In this document: piece by piece, positions 56,041 through 64,000 of the stretch
How the letters are laid out: each line of letters starts with the position of its first letter
Position numbering within the stretch: the stretch's first letter is position 1
Translations under genes and position numbers: made by a program
From: Hanleya hanleyi
Lineage: Eukaryota > Mollusca > Polyplacophora > Lepidopleurida > Hanleyidae
Assembly: GCA_036873755.1 (NCBI GenBank)
Contig: JAVTVY010018822.1
Span: 1-64,000, forward strand
Direction of reading: 5' to 3'
DNA: 64,000 nucleotides
Notes under the pieces: generated by a model
Databases searched by the model: none
The model's input: the letters and a program-made list of their open reading frames with translations, nothing else
Told to the model about the DNA's origin: nothing

Positions 56041-58013
56041 CGTCCGTCCGTCCGTTCATCTACTTGTACATGTATATACAGGCCTTGTCTGCAAGATATC
56101 TGGAGAACTACTGGACGGAAGTTCACCAAACTTGGATGGAAGCTTTATTGGGATAGCCCTCTCATCTGATTAGGTTTTGGTTATGGTCTTTTTCAAATTA
56201 TCCACGCCTTCGGAAAGAGTGTAGAAAGTTTGACAAAAGCGAGCATCCCCTTTCCAGGCCCTGGTATGGTTTACATCGCCATGGTTTGATCGAAACGTTT
56301 CTGGCTGTTCAGATGAGTATAGCCTAAGAGTTTTTTTGAACTCATGAAGTTTGTTATTATTCACAGCATTCCATAAAGACCGAAACAGCCGCCTCACATA
56401 ATTACAGATAGAGGGTCTGAAATCGCTATATGGGATTCCAACAGGATCTACCTCATCATCTAGGGCACATTTGATGCCAACGTGACTAGGCATCCAACAA
56501 AACACAATATCAATCTGTTGATCAAATCCACAGTCATGTAGTTGTAGAATACTCAAGACAGTGGGGTGAGTCGAAGTTCCACTTTTGATCACTTTTGATC
56601 GCTTGGAGGCATGACAGTGAATCTGAGAATATGATTTATTTTTTCCTTTTAGTGGACCCAATACCTTCTAAAGCCGACAATATGGCTTTTGCTTCTGCAG
56701 TGAATATCGAACTTTTACCTGGTAGTCGACTCGTTTTAGTGTTGGAACTAAAGATAGTAGCACTTGCTACTCTCTCACTTTCTTTAGAACCATCTCTATA
56801 AATAGCCTGATGCGATCTGTATTACGAACGAGTGATCGATATAAATGGAAAAGTGTTTGCTGATCTTTCATGTGTGTATGTTTTAATGTGTTAATTGGAT
56901 TACTTAGTTATTGGCTTGAGTACTTAGAATTTTGTTTGAACGTCGCTATATAGCTGAAACATTTCTGAACGCGACATCAAAATTTATTTCTCTAAGTTAT
57001 TGGCTTGAGTACTTAGAATTTTGTTTGACCGTCGCTATAGCTGAAATATTGCTGAACGCGATATTAAACCTGAATTCTCTCTCTCTCTCTCCTTTACTCC
57101 CCCGAACTGCCCCCTCCGCCAATTTACGCTGAAAGTAACCAACGGTAACGAGCCTCTGTGTTTACAACTGTATATTTTATCACTCGTTGGTTTCATTTGA
57201 AATCTTCACCTCTTCAATTCAATGCAACATATAGTGGTGAAGAAAGATGCTGGCGTACTGACAAGAAGTCATATGACCCCATAGTTCATTATACGGACTA
57301 CATATCTCCAAAAAATCAAAATTAATGCTGTCATGAATTGTATCCCAGTCAAGTTTTTATTGTAGATGTTCATGTGGACATCCTGATTGGTATGGCCACA
57401 CGGCCTCCTAACACCGGCTTGAACGGTATTACATAAAATATTAAAGATGACGATGCAATAGGCCTATCGAGTCATCTGGATCAATGGAAAATGATGAATT
57501 ATATGTGACCATTTTATAGAAAAATGGTCCAAACCAGGGCTGTATTAATATAATGCATGTTCTTATCTGGAACACAACTGTGAGGCCCGCCAAGCGCTTC
57601 ATTCTTCGACATATTTATCAGTCTCAAACCTACACTCAATGATTTGTACAGAGGGCAAGCTTCGAGGACGCAACCCTTGAACGTGCGTCAGCAGAATCTC
57701 ACCATATACAGGCAATTAAACGCAACATAAAAGGAGTGGTGAAAGAACATGCTGCAGTACTGACAAAAAGACTTCACAGGCATATTTACTGATTTGCCTA
57801 TTTCTAAAATATCACAAGGACCAAAAGTGGTCCTGTATAATGATTTGTATCCCAGCCACGTTTTATATTGTAGCTGTTCATGTGGACATATTGAAAGGTA
57901 TGATCACACGACCTCTAGCTCCGGCTGAAGCGGTATAAGATACAAATATTTAAGAGTGAAGATAAAATAGCCGAATTATAGGACTGGCAGATAGTCGTCG
58001 TCTGGAATTTACA
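56041..58013 (+). repeat. ~1.95-kb duplicated segment, copy A
   Basis: From the (CCGT)n run to GGAATTTACA this matches 60711-62662 with only scattered differences (for example a 10-base tandem GATCACTTTT near 56583, and GCAGAATCT present only here near 57693). It contains a dead LINE RNase H, a two-copy ~92-bp tandem repeat at about 56896-57075, a (TC)n run at 57077-57091, and two diverged inverted copies of the satellite core word (57355-57430 and 57880-57950). Confidence 0.9.
56170..56830 (-). pseudogene. LINE RNase H domain, degenerate (copy A)
   Basis: The minus strand shows, in order but in shifted frames, YRDGSK (first catalytic Asp), FTAEAKAILSAL (catalytic Glu), FSDSLSCLQAI (catalytic Asp) and FCWMPSHVGIK (the His-containing loop), followed by GIPYSDFRPSICNYV. 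This is the RNase H region at the C-terminal end of I-group non-LTR retrotransposon polyproteins. A stop after STKRKK and a frame change before THPTVLSILQLHDCG show it is dead. The final open piece, 56170-56661, has 163 codons. No reverse transcriptase is found upstream (minus sense), so the copy was truncated. Confidence 0.78.
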
Positions 58014-58629
58014 ACCAAGTGTTCAAGTGCGTAAACATATATGAAAATAATCGCACGACTCGATTTCTGGGGAGCGGAGTTACCAATAAACTATTTGAAT
58101 CTATGCTATTTTCGATTTATTAAAACAAAAGATCAAAGGAGAATACGGCGGGCTAGCTAACTCTACGTAATTATAAAGACGGTACGGTAACTTCCGGTCA
58201 AAGTGAATAACAACTGGAGCGGCAATCCAGAACAAGGGGGGGGACTCTTTATGGGTATGAGAATATACAGATGGCGCCCCTGGAACTTCTCGAGGTGCAT
58301 AGATGGCGCCATTCCATCCGGGTTTGTAAAGCAAAAGCAGTCGGCCATTTATGCAAGCTTCGCGCATTTTTGCAGCGTGTGTCATGTATTCTGTTCAATT
58401 ATAGTATACTGGCCTATCATGTTTATCTTAGTAAAAATGACTTAATCTGCAGCTCTGCAATCATACATGCATCTGTCAGTATTCTTCTATTATATGTAAC
58501 AAAAGTCTGTCTAAACAATTTGTACCATTTTGCATGTACATATAACCATTTGCTAATGCTGAGGCATATGTGTACATGTGGTACACAGACGTATGTATGT
58601 GTGTGTGAACACATTTCAACTTGACTCAG
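58014..58629. other. Spacer without a supported gene
   Basis: Short overlapping frames on both strands around 58100-58620 carry no recognisable features. A G8 run lies near 58238. Confidence 0.5.
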
Positions 58630-59109
58630 TTAAAAATCTGATGGACCGTAAGGGTTCTTGCCAGAATTAATAAGAGATGCTCCGGATAGCCCCGTGGTGG
58701 TTTCAACTTGTTTCTTGCCCGTGATGGTTTGTGGAGGGACCTTCGGGTTCACTGGGAGCTGAGGTGTTCCGGGAAGCATCTTTGTTGCAGAGTGAACATT
58801 CTTTTCTGTCAGTGATTTCATCACATCAAATGAGGTTTGGAGTTCCTGCATGCATTTGGACATTTGTCCAAGAGTGTTCCCCATGGTGGCTAGTGTAGCC
58901 TTAACATCTCTGATCTCAATTAGGAGAATATCGTCTCTTGGGTCTTGGTAGAGTTGGGGGTCGTCTTCTGATCCTTTGCCTCCTCTTCTTTGTATCGGTT
59001 TTGCTGGTCTGGATTTGGCGGGTTTCTGCAGTTGAGGGGCTGGCATGTTTGCAGAGCGAGTGTGGATTGGGGAGTCTTCTGTCGGGGGAGATTCTTCTTG
59101 CGATGCCAT
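58630..59109 (-). CDS. Unidentified 159-residue protein with a coiled-coil-like segment
   Basis: Uninterrupted minus-strand frame beginning MASQEESPPTEDSP. The N-terminal third is rich in Pro, Lys and Arg (KPAKSRPAKPIQRRGGKG); residues about 60-105 (LLIEIRDVKATLATMG to SLTEKN) have a heptad-like hydrophobic spacing; the tail is low complexity. I do not recognise it. Its setting between retroelement fragments and its basic plus coiled-coil layout recall ORF1 or gag-like proteins of retrotransposons, but there is no zinc knuckle. It could also be an exon or chance. Confidence 0.35.
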   Translation of the reverse strand: MASQEESPPTEDSPIHTRSANMPAPQLQKPAKSRPAKPIQRRGGKGSEDDPQLYQDPRDDILLIEIRDVKATLATMGNTLGQMSKCMQELQTSFDVMKSLTEKNVHSATKMLPGTPQLPVNPKVPPQTITGKKQVETTTGLSGASLINSGKNPYGPSDF

Positions 59110-59247
59110 GGTTTTGTTGATGAAGGCTATTTTGCATATAGGCCTAAATGTTTCGTGCCTTAGATTGGAACAAGATATCTTATTTTAATAAGTATTTTGT
59201 AATTGTAGAAAACTGTTCTCAGTCAGTACCATAGAACTGCAAACAGT

Positions 59248-60030
59248 GTGTGCGGTGTGTGTGCGTGCATTCATCCGTGTCCGGTGTCCGTCCGTCCATC
59301 TACTTGTACATGTATATACAGGCCTTGTCTGCAAGATATCTTGAGAACTACTGGATGGAATGCAGCGTGCAAGATCTATGGGGCTACGTTTCGTAACATG
59401 TGTCTAATTCCGCTTAACCCGGGGCTAGGGGCCGTATGAGCCCTAGCTAAATAATATATAGCCCTCAAGAGTATGAGGGCTATAGGTCGGCCCCAGTCAC
59501 CTCCAGCGAGGGTTTTAGATAATTTTATTACGAATCACCCACCTCTGAAACTGCCGTACATCTAATCTCTATCCCCTCCTGCCCACTATTTTAAAATCTT
59601 GAGCACTATTGTGAAATAGTAACGAATATATCGCCGTCTGAATTTTCCAGTCGAATTCCACTTTAAATGCGCCATGTTAACCATATACAGTGACGTCACC
59701 AACATGGCGGCGCAGAGAGTCGAAGTTCACGACTGGAAAATTCAGACGGCGATATATGCGTCACTATTTCACAATAGTGCTCAAGATTTTAAAATAGTGG
59801 GCAGGAGGGGATAGAGATTAGATGTACGGCAGTTTCAGAGGTGGGTGATTCGTAATAAAATTATCTAAAACCCTCGCTGGAGGTGACTGGGGCTGACCTA
59901 TAGCCCTCATACTCTTGAGGGCTATATATTAAGCTATATGAGCCCATGTACTTCCAAGATCCTCATGGTACTCATATGAACAGTCACAATCAAAGCGTGA
60001 CTGAGGTACATCATTTTTAGATGACGACTC
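59248..60030 (+). mobile_element. Core-repeat element related to the 60.3-kb array, split by a foldback
   Basis: Starts in a GTGTGTGCGTGCATTCATCC run and (CCGT)n, then ACTTGTACATGTATATACAGG and AACTACTGGATGGAA, and then a block like the satellite core: ATTCCGCTTAACCCGGGGC, GGGGCCGTATGAG. After the foldback it resumes with CATGTACTTCCAAG and CATATGAACAGTCACAATCAAAGCG, which parallels ACATGAACAGGTACAATAAAAGCG of the satellite. Confidence 0.6.
59444..59936. mobile_element. 493-bp foldback element with 9-bp target duplication
   Basis: TATGAGCCC occurs directly before (59435-59443) and after (59937-59945). The ends are TAGCTAAATAATATATAGCCC and, on the other strand, TAGCTTAATATATAGCCC. The arms, about 220 bp each, pair almost perfectly across the whole element, leaving a short centre with ACAGTGACGTCACC. 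A 9-bp duplication with long inverted arms is typical of Mutator-like foldback/MITE elements; family by inference. Confidence 0.85.
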
Positions 60031-60300
60031 TATAACGAATATTATGGATTAAGAATACTGATCAGCGATACGGATTTGATATTTTGGAACATCATGATGT
60101 CTTGCCGGCATCATTGAAAACCGTTGACCGCTTCTCTCTTGCAGGAAACAAGCCTATGTTTATGTATACTTTGTCTTTTTGAATTTGGTGCTAATACTGT
60201 TATATGGAAATGGAATAGGTCTTTGGATTATGGACGCGGATATTCTCTAATGGACGACGGCTGGATTATGAATGACGGACTAGACGCTTGTAATTTCACC
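60030..60300. other. Spacer without a supported gene
   Basis: No ORF with recognisable features; a 72-codon plus frame (60124-60342) runs into the following repeat. Confidence 0.5.
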
Positions 60301-60842
60301 AAACTTATATGTAAGCTTCAGTGGGATAGCCCCCTCATTTGATTAGGTTTTGGTGTGTGTGCGTGCATTCATCCGTGTCCGGTGTCCGTCCGTCCGTCCA
60401 TCTACTTGTACATGCATATACAGGCCTTGTCTGCAAGATATTTTGAGAACTACTGGACGGAATTTCACCAAACTTGTATGGAAGCTTCAGTGGGATAGAC
60501 CCCTCATTTGATCAGGTTTTGGTGTGTGTGCGCGCATTCGTCCGGTGTCCGTCCATCTACTTGTACATGTATATACAGGCCTTGTCTGCAAGATATTTTG
60601 AGAACTACTGGACGGAATTTCACCAAACTTGTATGGAAGCTTCAGTGGGATAGCCCCCTCATTTGATCAGGTTTTGGTGTATGTGTGCATGCATTCATCC
60701 GTGTTCGGTGTCCGTCCGTCCGTTCATCTACTTGTACATGTATATACAGGCCTTGTCTGCAAGATATCTGGAGAACTACTGGACGGAAGTTCACCAAACT
60801 TGGATGGAAGCTTTATTGGGATAGCCCTCTCATCTGATTAGG
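60301..60842 (+). repeat. Tandem ~160-bp core repeats with (CCGT)n, ~3.3 copies
   Basis: Each copy has GTGTGCGTGCATTCATCCG, (CCGT)n, ATCTACTTGTACATG, ATATACAGGCCTTGTCTGC, GAGAACTACTGGACGGAA, TTCACCAAACTTG and GTGGGATAG. Copies start near 60348, 60520 and 60674, with a partial copy before. The segment GAACTACTGGACGGAATTTCACCAAACTTG resembles the complement of the 157-bp repeat at the window start (GGAACTACTGCATGGATC, CTCAAATTTGG), so both arrays may belong to one superfamily of core repeats. Confidence 0.85.
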
Positions 60843-62662
60843 TTTTGGTTATGGTCTTTTTCAAATTATCCACGCCTTCGGAAAGAGTGTAGAAAGTTTG
60901 ACAAAAGCGAGCATCCCCTTTCCAGGCCCTTGTATGGTTTACATCGCCATGGTTTGATCGAAACGTTTCTGGCTGTTCAGATGAGTATAGCCTAAGAGTT
61001 TTTTTGAACTCATGAAGTTTGTTATTATTCACAGCATTCCATAAAGACCGAAACAGCCGCCTCACATAATTACAGATAGAGGGTCTGAAATCTCTATATG
61101 GGATTCCAACAGGATCTACCTCATCATCTAGGGCACATTTGATGCCAACGTGACTAGGCATCCAACAAAACACAATATCAATCTGTTGATCAAATCCACA
61201 GTCATGTAGTTGTAGAATACTCAAAGACAGTGGGGTGAGTCTAAGTTCCACTTTTGATCGCTTGGAGGCATGACAGTGAATCTGAGAATATGATTTATTT
61301 TTTCCTTTTAGTGGATCCAATACCTTCTAAAGCCGACAATATGGCTTTTGCTTCTGCAGTGAATATCGAACTTTTACCTGGTAGTCGACTCGTTTTAGTG
61401 TTGGAACTAAAGATAGTAGCACTTGCTACTCTCTCACTTTCTTTAGAACCATCTCTATAAATAGCCTGATGCGATCTGTATTACGAACGAGTGATCGATA
61501 TTAATGGAAAAGTGTTTGCTGATCTTTCATGTGTGTATGTTTTAATGTGTTAATTGGATTACTTAGTTATTGGCTTGAGTACTTAGAATTTTGTTTGAAC
61601 GTCGCTATATAGCTGAAACATTTCTGAACGCGACATCAAAATTTATTTCTCTAAGTTATTGGCTTGAGTACTTAGAATTTTGTTTGACCGTCGCTATAGC
61701 TGAAATATTGCTGAACGCGATATTAAACCTGAATTCTCTCTCTCTCTCTCCTTTACTCCCCCGAACTGCCCCCTCCGCCAATTTACGCTGAAAGTAACCA
61801 ACGGTAACGAGCCTCTGTGTTTACAACTGTATACTTTTATCACTCGTTGGTTTCATTTGAAATCTTCACCTCTTCAATTCAATGCAACATATAGTGGTGA
61901 AGAAAGATGCTGGCGTACTGACAAGAAGTCATATGACCCCATAGTTCATTATACGGACTACATATCTCCAAAAAATCAAAATTAATGCTGTCATGAATTG
62001 TATCCCAGTCAAGTTTTTATTGTAGATGTTCATGTGGACATCCTGATTGGTATGGCCACACGTCCCCCTAACACCGGCTTGAACGGTATTACATAAAATA
62101 TTATAGATGACGATGCAATAGGCCTATCGAGTCATATGGATCAATGGAAAATGATGAATTATATGTGACCATTTTATAGAAAAATGGTCCAAACCAGGGC
62201 TGTATTAATATAATGCATGTTCTTATCTAGAACACAACTGTGAGGCCCGCCAAGCGCTTCATTCTTCGACATATTTACCAGTCTCAAACCTACACTCAAT
62301 GATTTGTACAGAGGGCAAGCTTCGAGGACGCAACCCTTGAACGTGCGTCACCATATACAGGCAATTAAACGCAACATAAAAGGAGTGGTGAAAGAACATG
62401 CCGCAGTACTGACAAAAAGACTTCACAGGCATATTTACTGATTGCCTATTTCTAAAATATCACAAGGACCAAAAGTGGTCCTGTATAATGATTTGTATTC
62501 CAGCCACGTTTTATATTGTAGCTGTTCATGTGGACATATTGAAAGGTATGATCACACGACCTCTAGCTCCGGCTGAAGCGGTATAAGATACAAATATTTA
62601 AGAGTGAAGATAAAATAGCCGAATTATAGGACTGGCAGATAGTCGTCGTCTGGAATTTACAA
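60711..62662 (+). repeat. ~1.95-kb duplicated segment, copy B
   Basis: Near-identical to 56041-58013. It ends at GGAATTTACAAG, exactly where the LTR of a Ty3/Gypsy element starts; in copy A the sequence continues instead with CCAAGTGTTC. The dead LINE, 92-bp repeats, (TC)n and inverted core words are all present at corresponding positions. Confidence 0.9.
60838..61490 (-). pseudogene. LINE RNase H domain, degenerate (copy B)
   Basis: Duplicate of 56170-56830 with the same motif order (YRDGSK, FTAEAKA, FSDSLS, MPSHVGIK) and the same stop after STKRKK, so it was already dead when duplicated. It differs by lacking the 10-base repeat and having an extra A in CTCAAAGACAG, which changes the local frame. 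Confidence 0.78.
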
Positions 62663-62663
62663 G

Positions 62664-62818
62664 TGTGGTATAGAGTTATCTCCCCTACACCATGAATTGG
62701 TGGTATGGAACTCTTCTGTATCTGAGGAATAAAAGGAAGGTCATTCTGGGAATACATGGCTGAATGAAGTTGTTCATGTGTTGTCATTCAAACCTCGTTT
62801 GGTACTAAATATACTACA
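62664..62818 (+). mobile_element. 5' LTR of a Ty3/Gypsy element (155 bp)
   Basis: Begins TGTGGTATAGAG and ends ATACTACA, i.e. TG...CA. Contains GGAATAAAAGG, which could serve as polyadenylation signal. It is directly followed, after one C, by the primer binding site. The first ~30 bases recur at 63379-63407. Confidence 0.75.
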
Positions 62819-62819
62819 C

Positions 62820-62837
62820 TGGCGACGAGGATGGGAT
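62820..62837 (+). promoter_or_regulatory. Primer binding site of the Ty3/Gypsy element
   Basis: TGGCGACGAGGATGGGAT is complementary to a tRNA 3' end reading ...CGTCGCCA; the sequence fits a serine tRNA, as reported for mag-lineage elements. The tRNA match is from memory and needs checking. Confidence 0.6.
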
Positions 62838-62978
62838 CAAAAACTTTGTGAAAAGTTACACAAGTTACAGTACCGCAATCTCAACCCAGAATCGAAGACT
62901 GGTGGTCTCAGTTGTCAACGACAAATTGAACTTGAACTATTTTAGCTCTACAACAACAACAACACCAGTAGAATAACC

Positions 62979-63377
62979 ATGACGACACTTGGAAAGATAG
63001 ACGAGTACAAAGAGGGCCAAGACTGGCCAGAATATGTAGAAAGGTTAGAACAATTCTTCATAGCTAATGAAATTACAGGGCCTGGAAAAGAAGCCAAGCG
63101 CAGAGCCATATTTTTGACTGTCATCGGAGGGAAATCTTATGGTCTACTCAAAAGTTTGATCGCCCCAGAAAAACCTGACAGTAAAACATTTGAAGAATTG
63201 TGTGACATTCTCAAAGAACATATTCATCCAAAGCCCTTGGTTATTGCAGAACGCTTTCGCTTCAATAAGAGAACACAACAAGAGGGTGAAACTGTTTCTC
63301 AGTTTGTGGCCGAGCTTCGTAGATTGGCTGATTCCTGCAACTTTGGGGAATTCTTGCAGGAAGCCCTCAGTGTATAG
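62979..63377 (+). pseudogene. gag: Ty3/Gypsy gag, 3'-truncated
   Basis: 132 codons starting MTTLGKIDEY; includes WPEYVERLEQFF and FRFNKRTQQEGETVSQFVAELRRLA, the conserved parts of retrotransposon gag proteins of the mag lineage. It breaks off after CNFGEFLQEALS and runs into a short LTR fragment with a stop, so the zinc knuckle, protease and most of reverse transcriptase are missing from this copy. Confidence 0.82.
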
Positions 63378-63378
63378 T

Positions 63379-63407
63379 GTGGTATAGAGTTATCTCCCCT
63401 GCACCAT
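63379..63407 (+). repeat. Orphan LTR-start fragment between gag and pol
   Basis: GTGTGGTATAGAGTTATCTC and the following CCCTGCACCATGAA match the first ~33 bases of the LTR at 62664 except for one base. It marks the junction of an internal deletion rather than a complete LTR. Confidence 0.75.
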
Positions 63408-64000
63408 GAACAAAACTACTCCCAGTTGGAGAGAGAGGCATTATCAATTGTGTACGGAGTGAAAAAGCTCCATCAATATCTGTATGGCAGATGGTTTACC
63501 CTAGTAACTGACCACCAGCCCTTGACCACCATATTTGGGCCACATACTGCTGTGCCTACTCTAGCAGCTGCACGCTTGCAGCGATGGGCACTTGTGCTTT
63601 CTGCATATCAGTATCACATTGAATTCCGGAAATCAGGTCTCCACTGTAACGCAGATGCGTTATCTAGGCTTCCTCAGAAAACACAGTTTGATCCCATAGA
63701 GCCAGAGATATTTCAGTTCTCACTGGTAGACAGTCTTCCAGTCACCAGTCGACAGGTTAGTACAGCCACTTCAAAAGACCCCATTCTTTCTAAGGTGGTA
63801 GATTTTGTGAAATTAGGATGGCCTGACAAAGTGTTAGATGAACGTCTTCAGCCCTATTTCACTCGTAAGTTGGAATTATCGCTAGAACAAGGGTGCATTT
63901 TGTGGGGGCTTCGCGTCGTGATCCCGGAGAAACTGCAAACCCAAATACTTAGTATATTGCATGAGGGACACCCTGGTGTTTGTCGTATGAAGGCTCTAGC
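63408..64000 (+). pseudogene. pol: Ty3/Gypsy pol fragment: RNase H to integrase, continues beyond window
   Basis: Open for 197 codons to the window end. YSQLEREALSIVYGVKKLHQY and VTDHQPL are the RNase H region after reverse transcriptase; FRKSGLHCNADALSRLP is its typical end; ILHEGHPGVCRMKAL begins the HHCC zinc finger of integrase. It has no start codon of its own because the gag-to-RT part is deleted. The second half of the element lies outside. Confidence 0.85.

Noticed and set aside
1..64000. CRISPR array, operons, riboswitches or prokaryotic mobile elements
   Set aside because: Repeats lack CRISPR spacing and unique spacers, there are no cas-like or bacterial gene clusters, and the content is plainly metazoan.

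Overview
The window looks like nuclear DNA of an invertebrate animal, most likely a mollusc or another lophotrochozoan. It holds intronless FoxQ2-type forkhead genes, many DNA transposons, non-LTR and Ty3/Gypsy retrotransposon fragments, and tandem core repeats with an (ACGG)n microsatellite and terminal hairpin, an architecture known from bivalve 'pearl'/Helentron-type elements. The taxon is inferred from family knowledge and was not tested. There are no operons, tRNA or rRNA genes that I can see. True host coding sequence is sparse; most long open frames are repeat artefacts.

Layout. (1) 1-2206: about thirteen copies of a 157-bp repeat, then (ACGG)n and a perfect hairpin. (2) 2784-31965: four head-to-tail copies of a roughly 6-kb unit (starts 2784, 11697, 17724, 25770). 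Each unit carries a 19-bp minisatellite, a short 21-bp repeat block, a conserved upstream region with E-boxes, CCAAT and TATA, and one FoxQ2-like gene. Unit 1 is interrupted by a 2.7-kb TIR transposon; its gene has a premature stop and a 2-residue forkhead deletion. Unit 2 has an intact gene. Unit 3's gene has lost its TATA box and is split by a 2.04-kb element. Unit 4 has an intact gene followed by a decayed second forkhead copy. (3) 31966-40445: a rearranged zone with an inverted scrap of the unit, a partial fifth unit, several copies of a CCTACGAAGTAGG-ended repeat family, a 2-kb palindrome and a 24-bp minisatellite. (4) 40446-44345: a more diverged, inverted copy of the unit on the minus strand, with a twice-frameshifted FoxQ2 copy and a decayed second copy. 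(5) 44346-49600: gene-poor, with one LINE fragment and weak repeats. (6) 49606-56039: eleven copies of a ~509-bp satellite, one split by a TTAA-flanked element. (7) 56041-62663: two near-identical ~1.95-kb duplicates, each with a dead LINE RNase H, separated by a foldback element, an unidentified minus-strand ORF and a (CCGT)n-containing array. (8) 62664-64000: 5' part of a broken Ty3/Gypsy element running off the window.

Main points: a recent, still changing FoxQ2 tandem array where each copy has a different fate (two intact, one truncated, one disrupted, one frameshifted, two decayed), and a satellite whose monomer incorporates a 307-bp element that also sits upstream of three of the four FoxQ2 genes and is absent at the same site in the fourth. 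All sequence comparisons were made by eye within the window; no database search was run.
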